Shown here one piece after another: positions 1 through 11,815 of a DNA stretch of 64,000 nt. The DNA lies in assembly GCF_947179515.1 (NCBI RefSeq), contig NC_067495.1:59237754-59301753 (forward strand), in the 5' to 3' direction. How positions within the stretch are numbered: position 1 is the first letter of the stretch; every line of letters starts with the position of its first letter. The stretch is from Apodemus sylvaticus. Lineage: Eukaryota; Chordata; Mammalia; Rodentia; Muridae. The notes beneath the pieces were generated by a model that was given only the letters and a program-made list of their open reading frames with translations, was not told the origin of the DNA and searched no databases. Position numbers and translations under genes: made by a program.

Positions 1-44
1 TTTCTTAACTTTTCTGGCCAGCTTTGTTTTCAAGTATGTTCTGT

Positions 45-1440
45 CATATATTAGAATATGCAAAGCTGTAAGAGAAAAATTTGCATGATATATATATAAA
101 GAAAACCCTTCAAAATAAGAGCTAATTTCTCACTGGAAACTATAAAATCCAGAAGAGGTTGAAACAATGTACTTCAAGTGTTACATAAAGAACATGGTTG
201 TCAACCTACAGTACTGTACCCAAACAACTATCTCCATAAGTTATAAAATCTAAAAAGAAATAGAAGAATGTCTAGATTCATACAAACCGCCAAAATGAAG
301 AACCAACAACTAAAAATAAGAAACTAAATACAATAGTAAAAATTCTTACAGCTAATGAAAGCCCAGGTCTAGATGGATTCAGCAGGATTCTACAAGATTT
401 TCAAAGAAGATATACACTTCTCAAATTAGTCAAATAATAAAAATAAAAGGAGCACATCTAAGCTCACTTCTCCAAGAAGAGAAAAAAATCTCAAAGCAGT
501 CTCATAGTCTCATTAAAATGAGGAATTAGACAGGGAAGTCTACTAGATCTCTTATTCTTCAATGAAGTGATTGAATCTATTGTTAGAGCAATGAGAGAAG
601 GGAATCAAATTCATAGAATAAAAAAGTCAACTCAGTCTATCACTATTTTTCTTATATATGTAAGTGATAAAATTTCTACAAGAAACATCCACAAATAACC
701 AATATTTCAGGACTGTGGCAGGACACAAAACCAGCATAAAAATAAGTAGTTTTTTAATGTACCAATAACAAACACAATAAGAGATCGTGTACATGTTTCC
801 ATTCAGTAACCTCAAGAAACTACAATACCTAAGAATAAACCTAACCAGGAAGGATAAAGTCTTCCACAATGAAAACTTGAAATCTGTGATGAGATATGAC
901 AGAAGATATTAGAAGATGGAGAGAACATGTATGTTCATGGATTGATAAAGTTCATATTTGATGACTCAAACCAACATATCCATGACCACCAAAATTTTAC
1001 AATGGTGGGAAAAAACACATGTATATGAAAAAGACAGACTATTAAATAAATAGTCGTGATAAAAGGACATCAGCCTACAGAAGAATGAAATTAGATCCAA
1101 ATCTTTCAACCTGCACAAATATCAACTCAAAATGAATTGAGGACTTTATTTTAAAACCAGAAACGCTTAAATGGCTAGAGAAAAAGGTGGATTCTAGTAG
1201 TACAGAAAATGGCCCTCAAAAATAGCAAATGGACTTCATGAAATTGAAAAGATTCTGTAGAACAAAGGAAACTATCAGCAGAGTGAAAATAAAGCCTAGA
1301 GAATGGGAGAAAACTCTTTGCCAGATACACTTCAGAATAGAGGCTGATATTCAGAATTTATAAAGACCAAGTTTCTTAATGTGGAACACAAAATTCATCA
1401 TCTGACCTCTGCCATTTCCCAGAACAAAGTGTTCCCCAGT
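45..1440 (+). mobile_element. Ancient L1/HAL1-like remnant
   Basis: Very degenerate L1 sequence in sense orientation. Around 110-240 it resembles the C-terminal part of an L1/HAL1 ORF1. From about 355 it follows ORF2: a decayed form of the 'GPDGFSAEFYQ' region near 360-410, a decayed 'GTRQGCPLS' reverse-transcriptase block near 520-600, and ORF2 C-terminal sequence near 1060-1370. Stops and indels occur throughout, so nothing is coding. It is much more diverged than the element starting at 2050. Family assignment is by eye only. Confidence 0.7.
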
Positions 1441-2045
1441 TTGATATTTACAGCTTCCATGCCTTTGTTTATACTTATGTCTTCCTGTGTATTAGTTAGG
1501 GTTCTTTGGCCATAAGTAGCCAAAGAAAGCTATAGCATATTCTCATCATAGCAGCCAGACTGAACCTTTACCATATAAACCAATCAGGTCATTTTTTCTA
1601 ATGGAAAGTTTCCAGGATTTTTTTTTTAATTCAGTGGAAACATTATGTGACTTACAATGGTTTTTATAAGCCTCCATGAGCTTGATTTATTTTCTATTTT
1701 CTCCACACACTGCTCACTTTGCTCTTACTACACTAACCTTTGCTATTTCTCAAACATGGTAGACATGCTATTGCCTTATGCTTGTGGATGTGTTCAGCTT
1801 TTTGATATTGCAACATGATGCTGTGATCTACACTTGTGTTGTATTACACTCATAGCTGTCATAGGATATGTGAGACCCACAGCTATAGTGCCACAGACTT
1901 ACAAACCATTTGTATAAACTATTCTTCTCAAAGCCCTTTTAGAAAACTGCTTATCTGCCTCTTTTCTGGCATTTCAAGTATTTACCAAATGTCATTTAAC
2001 TAGTGAAACATAACTTAAATATTTAAATTACACTGTTCCCTTTTC
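1441..2045. other. Intergenic stretch, nothing identified
   Basis: About 600 bases of AT-rich sequence with no open frame of note and no repeat that I can name. It is the left flank of the near-full-length L1. Confidence 0.5.
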
Positions 2046-2049
2046 TCAG

Positions 2050-3088
2050 AACTCATGAGGTCGGTGGCGGCAGTGCACCAGTGGCTGGTCCAGCTGAAGG
2101 GCCATCAGCAGTGGAACCAAGGCGACACAGGGTCCAGTTAGGCCCTGTGCCCACGACCACTGATCTTCGCTGGCCAGCCGGGCTGCAAGCAGCTGCGGAT
2201 TTATGGTGCCTTTCACCACACAGAAGCCACTTCAGAACTCTGCCTCCCGCCAGTCAGGAGAGACTCACCTCCATCTTGGTTTCGGACTCCAGAGAGATCA
2301 GACAGACTGAGGTACACAAACATAACCCGAGGCCAACATCGCGGGGGTCTAAGCCCGACGGGCATTGGCCTGCACCCAGGCCCTGGGCTGTTCGTGGGGC
2401 CATCTGGGTGCCAACCCAGCCAGGAGGTTTTTTTGCCCAGGCTGGCGCGCGTGCCGCCATTTTGCCTACAGGACGCCAGAGAGCTCTAGCGGGCAAAGCC
2501 GGCAACAGGCATAGCCTGAGGCTAACAAAGCGGGGGTCTAGGCCCCAACAGGACCTGGGCTGACCCCAAGAACTGGGCGGCTTGGTGGGCCATCTGTGTG
2601 TCAACCCGCCCAGGAGGTTGTTAGTCCAGCAGACTCTCCCTGCACTTTCAGGGAGCATAAGCGCACATGCCAGCCATCCTGGCCACCTGACAGACCCAAT
2701 TAACAGTCTTAGCCTGAGGGGAACTTTGCTCGGACCTTGGCCTCCCAGGCTTTTACCTGGACCCAGGGCCTGAGCAGCCAGGCTAGGCTTGTGTGCACCA
2801 ACCCGGTTGGGAGATCAGCTGCCCAGCAGAGTGATCAGCAGGCGGAAAAGGTACCAGCAGCATACACCATCAGCACTCCCTGAAGGTGCAAACAGGCTCC
2901 ATCTGGTTCACAGACACAATCTGGGGCAAAGCACACTAGAGCTGCAAGGGCACCCAAGAGGAGGACAGCACATCAGCAATCTGCTACAGGGGAAATCCAG
3001 CCATATAGTGTTGCAGTAATAGCCCCAGAGCCCCTCAGGAGGCCCAAACACCAGCAAGGGACAAGACCAACTAACTCCAGAGAACAAG
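2050..3088 (+). promoter_or_regulatory. L1 5'UTR / internal promoter with ~190 bp degenerate tandem repeats
   Basis: The only strongly CpG-rich stretch in the window. Internal periodicity is visible. GCGGGGGTCTA occurs at 2341 and again at 2530. A CAACCC motif followed by a GG-rich end recurs near 2411, 2601 and 2808. AGCCTGAGG-like motifs recur near 2326, 2513 and 2711. This suggests about three monomer-like units of 187-207 bp. By analogy with mouse L1 monomers this would be the internal RNA polymerase II promoter. The repeats are seen directly; the promoter role is inferred from the family. Two overlapping ORFs here (160 codons sense, 134 codons antisense) are probably a by-product of GC-rich sequence. 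Confidence 0.75.
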
Positions 3089-4306
3089 ATGGCAAAGGGC
3101 AAACACAGGAACGCTACTAACAGAAATCTAGGCAATATGGCAGCATCTGAACCAAACTCTCCAAGTCCTGGTTATACCAACACACCAGAGAAACAAGATT
3201 TGGATTTAAAATCACTGATCATGATGCTGCTAGAAGAACACAAAAAGGACATAAATGAATCTCTTAAAGAAACACAGGGAAACATGAATAAGCTAGAAAC
3301 CCGTATAATGGAAACACAAAAATTACTTAAAGAAATGCAGGAGAATAAGGCTCAAGAGATAGAAGCCAATAAAGAAGAATCGCAAAAAAAAATAAAAAAA
3401 TAAAGAAATGCAGGAGAACTTGAGTCAAGAGGCAGAAGTCATGAAAGAGGAAACACAAAAATCTCTTAAAGAATTACAGGAAAATACAAACAAATGATGG
3501 AACTGAGCAAAACCATCCTGGATCTAAAAACAGAAGTAGAAACAACTAAGAAATCACAAAGGGAGACAACTTTGGAGATAGAAACCCTTGAGAAGGAATC
3601 AGGGGCCATAGATGCAAATATAAACAACAGAATACAAGAGATGGAAGAAAGAATTTCAGATGCCAAAGATACCATAGAAACCATTGACTCAACAGTCAAA
3701 GAAAATGCAAAACGCAAAAAGCTTGTATCCCAGAACATCCAGGAAATCCAGGATACAATGAGAAGACTAAACCTAAGGATTATAGGTATAGATGAGAGTG
3801 AAGATTTACAACTGAAAGGGCCAGCAAATATCTTCAACAAAATTGTGGAAGAAAACTTTCCCAACTTAAAGAGAGAGATGCCTCTGAATATACAAGAAGC
3901 CTACAGAACTCCAAACAGACTGGATCTGAGCAGAAATAGCTCTCGCCACATAATAATTAAAACCCCAAATGCACTAAACAAAGAAAGAATATTAAAAGCA
4001 GTAAGAGAAAAAGGCCAAGTAACATATAAAGGAAGACCTATCAGAATCACACCAGACTTCTCACCAGAGACCATGAAAGCTAGAAGATCCTGGGCAGATC
4101 TCATGCAGACTCTAAGAGAACACAAATGTCAGCCAAGACTACTATACCCAGCAAAACTCTCAGTCACAATAGATGGAGAAACCAAGACATTCCATGACAA
4201 AACCAAATTTATACAATATCTTTCCACAAACCCAGCTCTACAAAGAATAATAGGAGGAAAACTCCAATACAAGGAGGGAAACTACACCCTGGAAAAAGTA
4301 AGATAG
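3089..4306 (+). pseudogene. L1 ORF1 (RNA-binding chaperone), frameshifted
   Basis: L1 ORF1p is a trimeric RNA-binding chaperone that coats L1 RNA in the cytoplasmic RNP. The start at 3089 opens with MAKGKHR. A Glu/Lys-rich coiled coil follows, then the RRM and C-terminal domain (about 3800-4300, including the 'RPIRITPDFS' and 'CQPRLLYPAK' blocks), ending in TAG at 4304-4306. The frame stops at 3401-3403 inside an A-run, continues in another frame to about 3490, and returns to the original frame at 3494. The break lies in a 66 bp tandem repeat of the coiled coil: TAAAGAA(T/A)T-type motifs start at 3328, 3401 and 3467, so the first unit is 73 bp and the second 66 bp. The 7 base excess sits in the A-run and explains the frameshift. 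A compensating loss follows near 3490. Confidence 0.9.
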
Positions 4307-4367
4307 TAACCTTTCTTGATCAAACCCAAAAGAAGATAATCACTCAAATATAAAAATAACATCAAAA

Positions 4368-7300
4368 ATGACAGGAAGTAATAATCTCTATTCCTTAATA
4401 TCTCTTAACATCAATGGACTCAATTCCAAAATAAAAAGACATAGACTAACAGACTGGATAAGGAAACAGGACCCTACATTTTGCTGCATACAGGAAACAC
4501 ACCTAAATGTCAAAGACAAAAACTACCTTAGAGTAAAAGGCTGGAAGACAATTTTACAAGCCAATGGTCTCGGGAAATGAGCCGGAGTAGCCATTCTAAT
4601 ATCAGATAAAATTGACTTTTAACCTAAAGTCATCAAAAGAGACACTGAAGACACTTCTTGCTGGTCAAAGGAAAAATCCACCAAGAAGATCTTTCAATTC
4701 TGAACATCTATGCGCCAAATGCAAGGGCACCCTAATTCGTAAAAGAAACTTTACTAAAGCTCAAAGCACACATTGCACCTAACACAATAATTGTGGGGGA
4801 CTTCAACACTCCACTCTCCTCAATGGACTGATCAGGAAAACAGAAACTAAACAGGGACACAGTAAAACTAATTGAAGCTTTGGACCAATTGGATTCGACG
4901 GATATTTATAGAACATTTCACCCTAAAGCAAAAGAATATACATTTTTCTCAGCACCTCATGGTACCTTCTCTAAAATCGACCATATAATTGGTCACAAGA
5001 CAGACCTCAACAAATACAAGAAGATTGAACTAATCCCATGCCTCCTATCAGATCACTATGGTGTAAGAGTGGTTTTCAATGGCAACAAAAACAACAGAAA
5101 GCCCACATACACATGGAGGCTGAACAATATTCTACTCAATGACACCTTGGCCAAAGAAGAAATAAAGAAAGAAATAAGAGACTTTTTAGAATTTAATGAA
5201 AATGAAGCCAGAACATACCCAAATTTTTGGGACACAATGAAAGCAGTGCTAAGAGGGAATCTCATAGCCCTGAGTGCCTCCAAAAGAAAATGGAGAGAGC
5301 ATATACTAGCAGCTTAATGACACACCTGAAAGCCCTGGAACAAAAAGAATCTATTTCAGCCAGGAGGAGTAGAAGACAGGAAATCATCAAACTCAGGGCC
5401 AAAATCAATCAAGTGGAAACAAAGAGAACCATACAAAGAATCAATGAGTCCAGGAGCTGATTCTTTGAGAAAATCAACAAGATAGATAAACCCTTAACCA
5501 GACTGACCAAAGGGCACAGAGAAAGTATCCAAATTAACAAAATTAGAAATGAAATGGGAGATATTACAACAGAAACTGAGGAAATCCAAAAAATCATCAG
5601 ATCCTACTACAAGAGCCTGTACTCAACACAACTGGAGAATCTGGAGGAAATGGACAATTTCCTAGACAGATACCAAATACCAAAATTAAATCAGGACCAA
5701 ATAGATCATCTAAACAGTCCCATAACCCCTAAAGTAATAGAAGGGGTCATAGAATGTCTTCCAACCAAAAAAAGCACAGGACCAAATGGTTTCAGTGCAG
5801 AATTCTATCAGACCTTCAAAGAAGACTTAACACCAATACTCTTCAAACTATTCCACAAAATAGAAACAGAAGGAACCCTACCCAATTCCTTTTATGAAGC
5901 CACAATTACGCTGATACCAAAACCACACAAAGATCCAACAAAGAGAGAGAACTTCAGACCAATTTCCCTTATGAACATCGATGCAAAAATACTCAATAAA
6001 ATTCTTGCCAACCGAATCCAAGAACACATCAAAACGATCATCCACCATGATCAAGTCGGCTTTATCCCAGGGATGCAGGGTTGGTTCAATATACGGAAAT
6101 CCATCAATGCAATCCACTATATAAACAAACTCAAAGAAAAAAATCACATGGTCATTTCATTGGATGCTGAAAAAGCATTTGACAAAATTCAGCATTCTTT
6201 CATGCTTAAACTCTTGGAAAAAACAGGAATTCAAGGCCCATATCTAAACATCCTTAAAGCAATATACAGCAAACCAGTAGCCAGCATCAAACTAAATGGA
6301 GAGAAACTTGAAGCAATCCCACTGAAATCAAGGACTAGACAGGGCTGCCCCATTTCTTCTTATCTTTTCAATATTGTACTTGAGGTACTAGCTTGGGCAA
6401 TTAGACAACTTAAGGAGGTCAAAGGGATACAAATTGTAAAGGAAGAAGTCAAACTATCATTATTTGCAGATGACATGATAGTCTACCTAAGTAACCCAAA
6501 AAACTCCAATAGAGAGCTCCTACAGCTGATAAACAACTTCAGCAAAGTAGCAGGTTATAAAATCAACTCAAGCAAATCAGTGGCCTTCCTATACTCAAAG
6601 GATAAGCAGGCTGAGAAAGAAATTAGGGAAATGACCCCCTTCACAATAGCCACAAACAGTATAAAGTATCTTGGGGTGACTCTTACCAAACATGTGAAAG
6701 ATCTGTATGACAAGAACTTCAAGACTCTGAAGAAGGAAATGGAAGAAGACCTCAAAAAATGGGAAAACCTCCCATGCTCATGGATCAGCAGGATCAATAT
6801 AGTTAAAATGGCCATTTTGCCAAAACAATATACAGATTCAATGAAATAACCATCAAAATCCCAACTCAATTCTTCACAGAGTTAGAAAGAGCAATTATCA
6901 AATTCATCTGGAATAACAAAAAACCCAGGATAACTAAAACTATTCTCAGCAACAAAAGAAATTCTGGGGGAATCAGTATCCCTGACCTCAAGCAATACTA
7001 CAGAGCAATAGTGTTAAAAACTGCATAGTATTGGTACAGTGACAGGCAGGCAGATCAATGGAACAGGATTGAAGTTCCAGAAATGAACCCACACACCTAT
7101 GGCCACTTGTTCCTCGACAAAGGGGCTGAAAACATCCAATGGAAAAAAGATAGCCTTTTCAACAAATGGTGCTGGTTCAACTGGAGGTCAGCATGCAGAA
7201 GAATGCGAATTGATCCATCCTTGTCTCCTTGTACTAAGCTCAAATCCAAATGGATCAAGGTCCTCCACATAAAGCTAGACACTCTGAAGCTAATAGAAAA

Positions 7301-8190
7301 GAAACTGGGGAAGACCCTTGAGGACATCGGTACAGGGAGAAAGTTTCTGAACAGAACACCAATAGCGTATGCTCTAAGATCAAGAATTGACAAATGGGAC
7401 CTCATAAAATTACAAAGTTTCTGTAAGGCAAAGGACACCATCAAAAGGACAAATCGGCAAGCAACAAATTGGGAAAAGATCTTCACCAATCCTACATCAG
7501 ATAGAGGGCTAATATCCAATATATATAAAGAACTCAAGAAGTTAGACTCCAGAAAACCAAACAACCCTATTAAAAAATGGGGTACAGTGTTAAACAAAGA
7601 ATTCTCGCCTGAAGAACTTCAGATGGTGGAGAAACATATTTAAAAATGCTCAACTTCATTAGTCATTAGGGAAATGCAAATCAAAACAACCCTGAGATTT
7701 CACCTTACACCAGTCAGAATGGCTAAGATTAAAAATTCAGGAGACAGCAGGTGTTGGCGAGGATGTGGAGAAAGAGGAACACTCCTCCACTGCTGGTGGG
7801 GTTGCAAATTGGTACAACCTCTCTGGAAATCAGTCTGGTGGTTCCTCAGAAAGCTGGGCACCTCACTTCCTGAAGATCCTGCTATACCACTCCTGGGCAT
7901 ATACCCAAAAGATTCCCCAGCATGTAATAAGGATACATGTTCCACTATGTTCATAGCAGCCCTATTTATAATTGCCAGAAGCTGGAAAGAACCCAGGTAT
8001 CCCTCAACAGAAGAGTGGATGCAAAAAAATGTGGTATATATACACAATGGAGTACTATTCAGCCATTAGAAACAATGAATTCATGAAATTCTTAGGCAAA
8101 TGGATGGAGCTGGAGAACATCATACTAAGTGAGGTAACCCAGACTCAAAAGATGAATCATGGTATGCACTCACTAATAAGTGGATATTAA
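4368..8190 (+). pseudogene. L1 ORF2 (endonuclease / reverse transcriptase), multiply broken
   Basis: ORF2p nicks the target and copies L1 RNA at the nick. Start chosen at 4368 (MTGSNNLYSL). The apurinic-like endonuclease domain shows the 'NINGLNS', 'QETHL' and 'SDHYGV' motifs. The RT domain carries FADDMIVYLS with its catalytic DD near 6462-6490. The C-terminal cysteine motif CX3CX7HX4C lies near 7755-7810. Damage: TGA at 4578, TAA near 4620, frameshifts between 4620 and 4880, a frameshift near 5287, TGA at 5458 (a Trp codon in relatives), loss of a base near 6825-6830, TAG near 7026 (a Trp codon in relatives), TAA at 7641, and an extra A near 8025. The terminal stop is TAA at 8188-8190. The longest open piece is 5554-6849, which holds the RT core. 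Confidence 0.93.
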
Positions 8191-8445
8191 CCTAGGAAAC
8201 TGGAATACCCAAAACATAATCCACACATCAAATTAGGTACACGAAGAACGGAGGAGTGGCCTCTTGTTCCGGAAAGACTCAGTGAAGCAGTATAGAGCAA
8301 AATCAGAACAGAGAAGTGGGAAGGGTTGGGTGGGAAAACAGGGGGAGGGAAGGGGACTGATGGGACTTTCGGGGAGTGGAGGTCCAGAAAAGGGGAAATC
8401 ATTTGAAATGTAAATAAATATATCAATTAAAAAAAAAAGGAAAAA
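8191..8445 (+). other. L1 3'UTR with G-quadruplex-type tract and A-tail
   Basis: Follows ORF2 directly. A G-rich run at 8318-8334 has four GGG blocks with 1-2 base loops, a canonical G-quadruplex pattern on the L1 sense strand. After it comes AATCATTTGAAATGTAAATAAA, then an A-rich tail. Conserved purine tracts in L1 3'UTRs are established; folding here is inferred. Confidence 0.88.
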
Positions 8446-8645
8446 CGGAGGAGTGGCCCCTAGTTCTGGAAAGATTCAGTGTAGCAGTATAAGACAAAAC
8501 TAGAACAGGGAAGTGGGAAGGGATGTGTGGGAGAACAGACGGAGGGAAGGGGGCTTATGTGACTTTTGGGGAGTGGGGAACCAGAAAAGAGGAAATCATT
8601 TGAAATGTAAATAAAAAATATATCGAATAAAATTTTTAAAAAAAG
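8441..8645 (+). mobile_element. Tandem extra copy of young L1 3'UTR
   Basis: A second copy of the same 3'UTR, starting in the block corresponding to about 8248 (CGGAGGAGTGGCC) and ending with its own AATAAA and A-rich tail near 8645. It differs from the first copy at many positions, so it is not a recent exact duplicate. Either a very short 5'-truncated L1 was present first and the full-length copy inserted at its edge, or one transcript carried two 3' ends. Confidence 0.8.
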
Positions 8646-11600
8646 AAATTATTCCATGTATCTTATCAGATCACCACGGCCTAAGTCTGATCTTAAACTC
8701 AAAAAAAAAAAAAAAAAAAAAAAGCAATGGAAAACACACATACACATGGACTTTGAACAATGCTCTTCTCAATGATAACTTGGTCAACGAAGAAATAAAG
8801 AAAGAAATCAAAGACTTTTTATAATTCAATGAAAATGAAGACACATCATACTAAAATTTATGAGACACAATGAAAGCAGTTCTAAGAGGAAAACTCATAG
8901 CTCTGTATGCCTCCAAAAAGAGAATGGAGAGAGCTTACACTAACAGCTTGACAGTGCACTTGAAGGCTCTAGAGCAAAAGTAAGCAAATAGCCCCAAGAG
9001 GAGTAGATGGCAGAAAATAAACATAAGGCCAAAATCAACCAAGCTGAAACAAAAAGAGCTATACAAAGAATCAACAAAACAAGGAGCTGGTTCTTTGAAA
9101 AAAATCAACAAGATAGATAAACCCTTAGCCAGACTAAACAGGGGGCACAGAGACAATATACAAATTAATAAAATCAGAAATGAAAAGTAAGACATAACAA
9201 CAGAAACTGTGGAAATTCAAAAAATCATCAGATCCTACTATAAGAGTTTATACTCAACAAAGTTTGAAAAAATGGATGAAATGGATAACTTTCTAGATAC
9301 ATACCAGGTGCCAATGTTAAAGCAGAATCAGATTAACCAACTAAATAGTCCCATAAGCCCTGAGAAAATAGAAGCAGTCATTAATAGTCTCCCTTCAAAA
9401 AAAAAAGCCCAGGACCAGATGGATTTAGCAGGGAATTCTATCAGATCTTCAAAGAAGAGCTAATACAGATACTCCTCAAACTTTTCCACGAAATAGAGAC
9501 TGAAGGAACACTACCCAACTGATTCTATGAAGCCACAATCATGCTTATACCTAAACCAAACAAAGACCAAATAAGGAAGGAGAACTTCAGACCCATCTCC
9601 CTCATGAACATTGATGCAAAGATACTGAACAAAATCCTGGCCAACCGAATCCAAGAATGCATCAGAACTATAAATCACCACGATCAGGTAGGCTTCATCC
9701 CAGGGATGCAGGGATGATTCAATATATGGAAATCAGTCAGTGCAATTCACTACATAAACAAACTAAAGGAAAAAAAGCCCACATGGTCATTTCATTAGAT
9801 GCTGAAAATGTTTGTTTGTTTGTTTGTTTAGAAAATTCAGCCTCCCTTCATGATAAAAGTCTTGGAGAGATTGAGAATCCAAGGCCCATACCTAAACATA
9901 GTAAAAGCAATATACTGCAAACTAGTAGTCAACATCAAATTAAATGGAGAGAAACTTGAGGCAATCCCACTAAAATCTCTCCCTACCTATTCAATATACT
10001 ACTTGAAGTCCTAGCCAGAGCAATCAGGCAGTAAAAAGAAGTCAACGTTATACAAACTGGAAAGGAAGAAGTCAAAATATCACTATCTGCAGATGATATG
10101 ATAGTATACTTAAGCGACCCCAAGACTTCCACCAGAGAACTCCTAAAGCTGATAAACAATGTCAGCAAAGTGGCTGGATATAAAATTAACTCAAGCAAAT
10201 CAGTAGCCTTCGTCTACTCAAAGGATAAACAAGATGAGAAAGAAATCAGGAAAATGACATCCTTCACAACAGTCCCAAATAATATTTCATACCTAGGTGT
10301 GACCCTGACAAAGCAAGTGAAGGGTCTATATGACAAGAACTTTAAGCTTCTGAAGAAAGAAATCTAAGAAAGTCTCAGAAGATGGAAAGATCTCTCATGT
10401 TCATAGATTGGCATGATCAATATAGTAAAAATGACCATCTTGCTGAAAGCAATCTACAGATTCAATGCAATCCCCATCAAAATTCCAAATCAATTCTTCA
10501 TAGATCTAGAAAGCGCAATTCTCAAATTCATCTGGAATAACAAAAAACACAGGAGAGCAAAAACTATTCTCCACAACAAAAGATCTTCTGGGGGAATCAC
10601 CATCCCTGACCTCAAGCTCTACTACAGAGCGATAGTGATAAAAACTGGTATTAGTATGCAGACAGGCAGGAAGATCAATGGAATAGAATTGAAGATGCAG
10701 AAAAGAACCCACACAAGTACAATTACTTGATATTTGACAAAGGAGCTAAAAACATTCAGTGGGAAAAAATACAGCATTTTTAACAAATGGTGCTGGATCA
10801 ACTGGAGGTCTGCATGTAGAAAAATGCAAATCAACCCATTCTTACCTCCTTGTACAAAGCTCAAGTCCAAGTGGATCAAGGATCTACACATAAAATCAGA
10901 CACACTGAAGCTTATAGAGGACAAAGTGGGGACAAACCTTGAACACATGGGCACAGGGAAAAGTTTCTGAACAGAACACCAATGGCTTATGCTCTAAGAA
11001 CAAGAATCGACAAATGGGAACTCATAAAACTGCAAAGCATTTGTAAGGCAAGGGACATAGTCAATAGAACAAAAAGGCAACCAAAAATTGGGAAAAGATC
11101 TTTACTAACCCTACATTCGATAGAGGGCTAACATCCAACATGTACAAAGAACTCAAGAAGTTAATCTCCCGAGAATCAAATAACCCTATTAAAAAATGGT
11201 GTAAAGAGCTAAACAGGGAATTCTCAACTGAGGAAACTCAAATGGCTCTAAAGCACCTAAAGAAATGTTCATCATCCTTAGTTATCAGGGAAATGCAAAT
11301 CAAAACAACACTGAGATTCCACCTCATACCAGTCAGAATGGCTAAGATGAAAAACTCAGGGGACAACAGATGCTAGAGAGGATGTGGGGAAAGAGGAACA
11401 CTTCTCCATTGTTGGTGGGTTTGCAAGCTGGTAAAACCACTCTGGAAATCAATTTGGCAATTCCTCAGAAAATTAGACATAGTACTACCTGTGGTCCCAG
11501 CTATACCAATCCTGGGCATATACCCAGAAGGTGCTCCTACATGTAATAAGGACACATGCTCCACTATGTTCATAGCTGCCTTATTTATAATAGCCAGAAG

Positions 11601-11812
11601 CTGGAAAGAAGCCAGATGTCCCTCAACAGAGGAATAGATACAGAAACTGTGGTATATATATACACAATGTAGTATTATTCAGCTATTAAAAACAATGAAT
11701 TCATGAAATACTTAGGCAAATAGATGGAACTAGAAAGTATCCTGGGCAGGGTAACCCAGTCACAAAAGAATGCACATGGTATGCGGTCACTAATAAGCGG
11801 ATCCTAGTCCAA
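8646..11812 (+). pseudogene. ORF2 remnant of the Lx-type L1
   Basis: Open pieces survive at 9209-9463, 10098-10367, 10413-10730, 10734-10970 and 11140-11376, in different frames. Recognisable blocks include 'IIRSYYKSLYST' at 9220, decayed 'ADDMIVYLSDP' near 10090-10120, 'NNPIKKW' near 11180, and a C-terminal cysteine motif interrupted by a stop near 11373. No catalytic product is possible. Confidence 0.85.
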
Positions 11813-11815
11813 AAA

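Larger units (their letters stand above)
2050..8445 (+). mobile_element. Near-full-length young LINE-1 (rat L1Rn-type)
   Basis: A complete L1 layout on the + strand: GC- and CpG-rich 5'UTR (about 2050-3088), ORF1 (3089-4306), a short inter-ORF gap with stops, ORF2 (about 4368-8190), then a G-rich 3'UTR ending in an A-rich tail near 8430-8445. The 6.4 kb length fits a full-length rodent L1. Both ORFs carry frameshifts and nonsense codons, so this copy cannot retrotranspose by itself. The exact 5' boundary is uncertain because I found no matching target-site duplication. The 3' side runs directly into a second L1 3'UTR copy. Several other young L1 pieces in the window match this copy closely. 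Confidence 0.93.

Noticed and set aside
2081..2563. 160-codon sense ORF in the L1 5'UTR
   Set aside because: It lies in GC-rich monomer-like sequence, where stop codons are rare. It has no domain, and both strands are open over the same bases (antisense 2254-2658), which fits composition rather than selection. An ORF0-like role cannot be excluded but has no support here.
5878..6147. Antisense ORFs over L1 ORF2 (also 7097-7597, 49926-50624, 53436-53801 region frames on the other strand)
   Set aside because: They are shadows of ORF2 on the opposite strand. The longest, 49926-50624 (232 codons), simply mirrors a well-preserved A-rich ORF2 with few stops in reverse.
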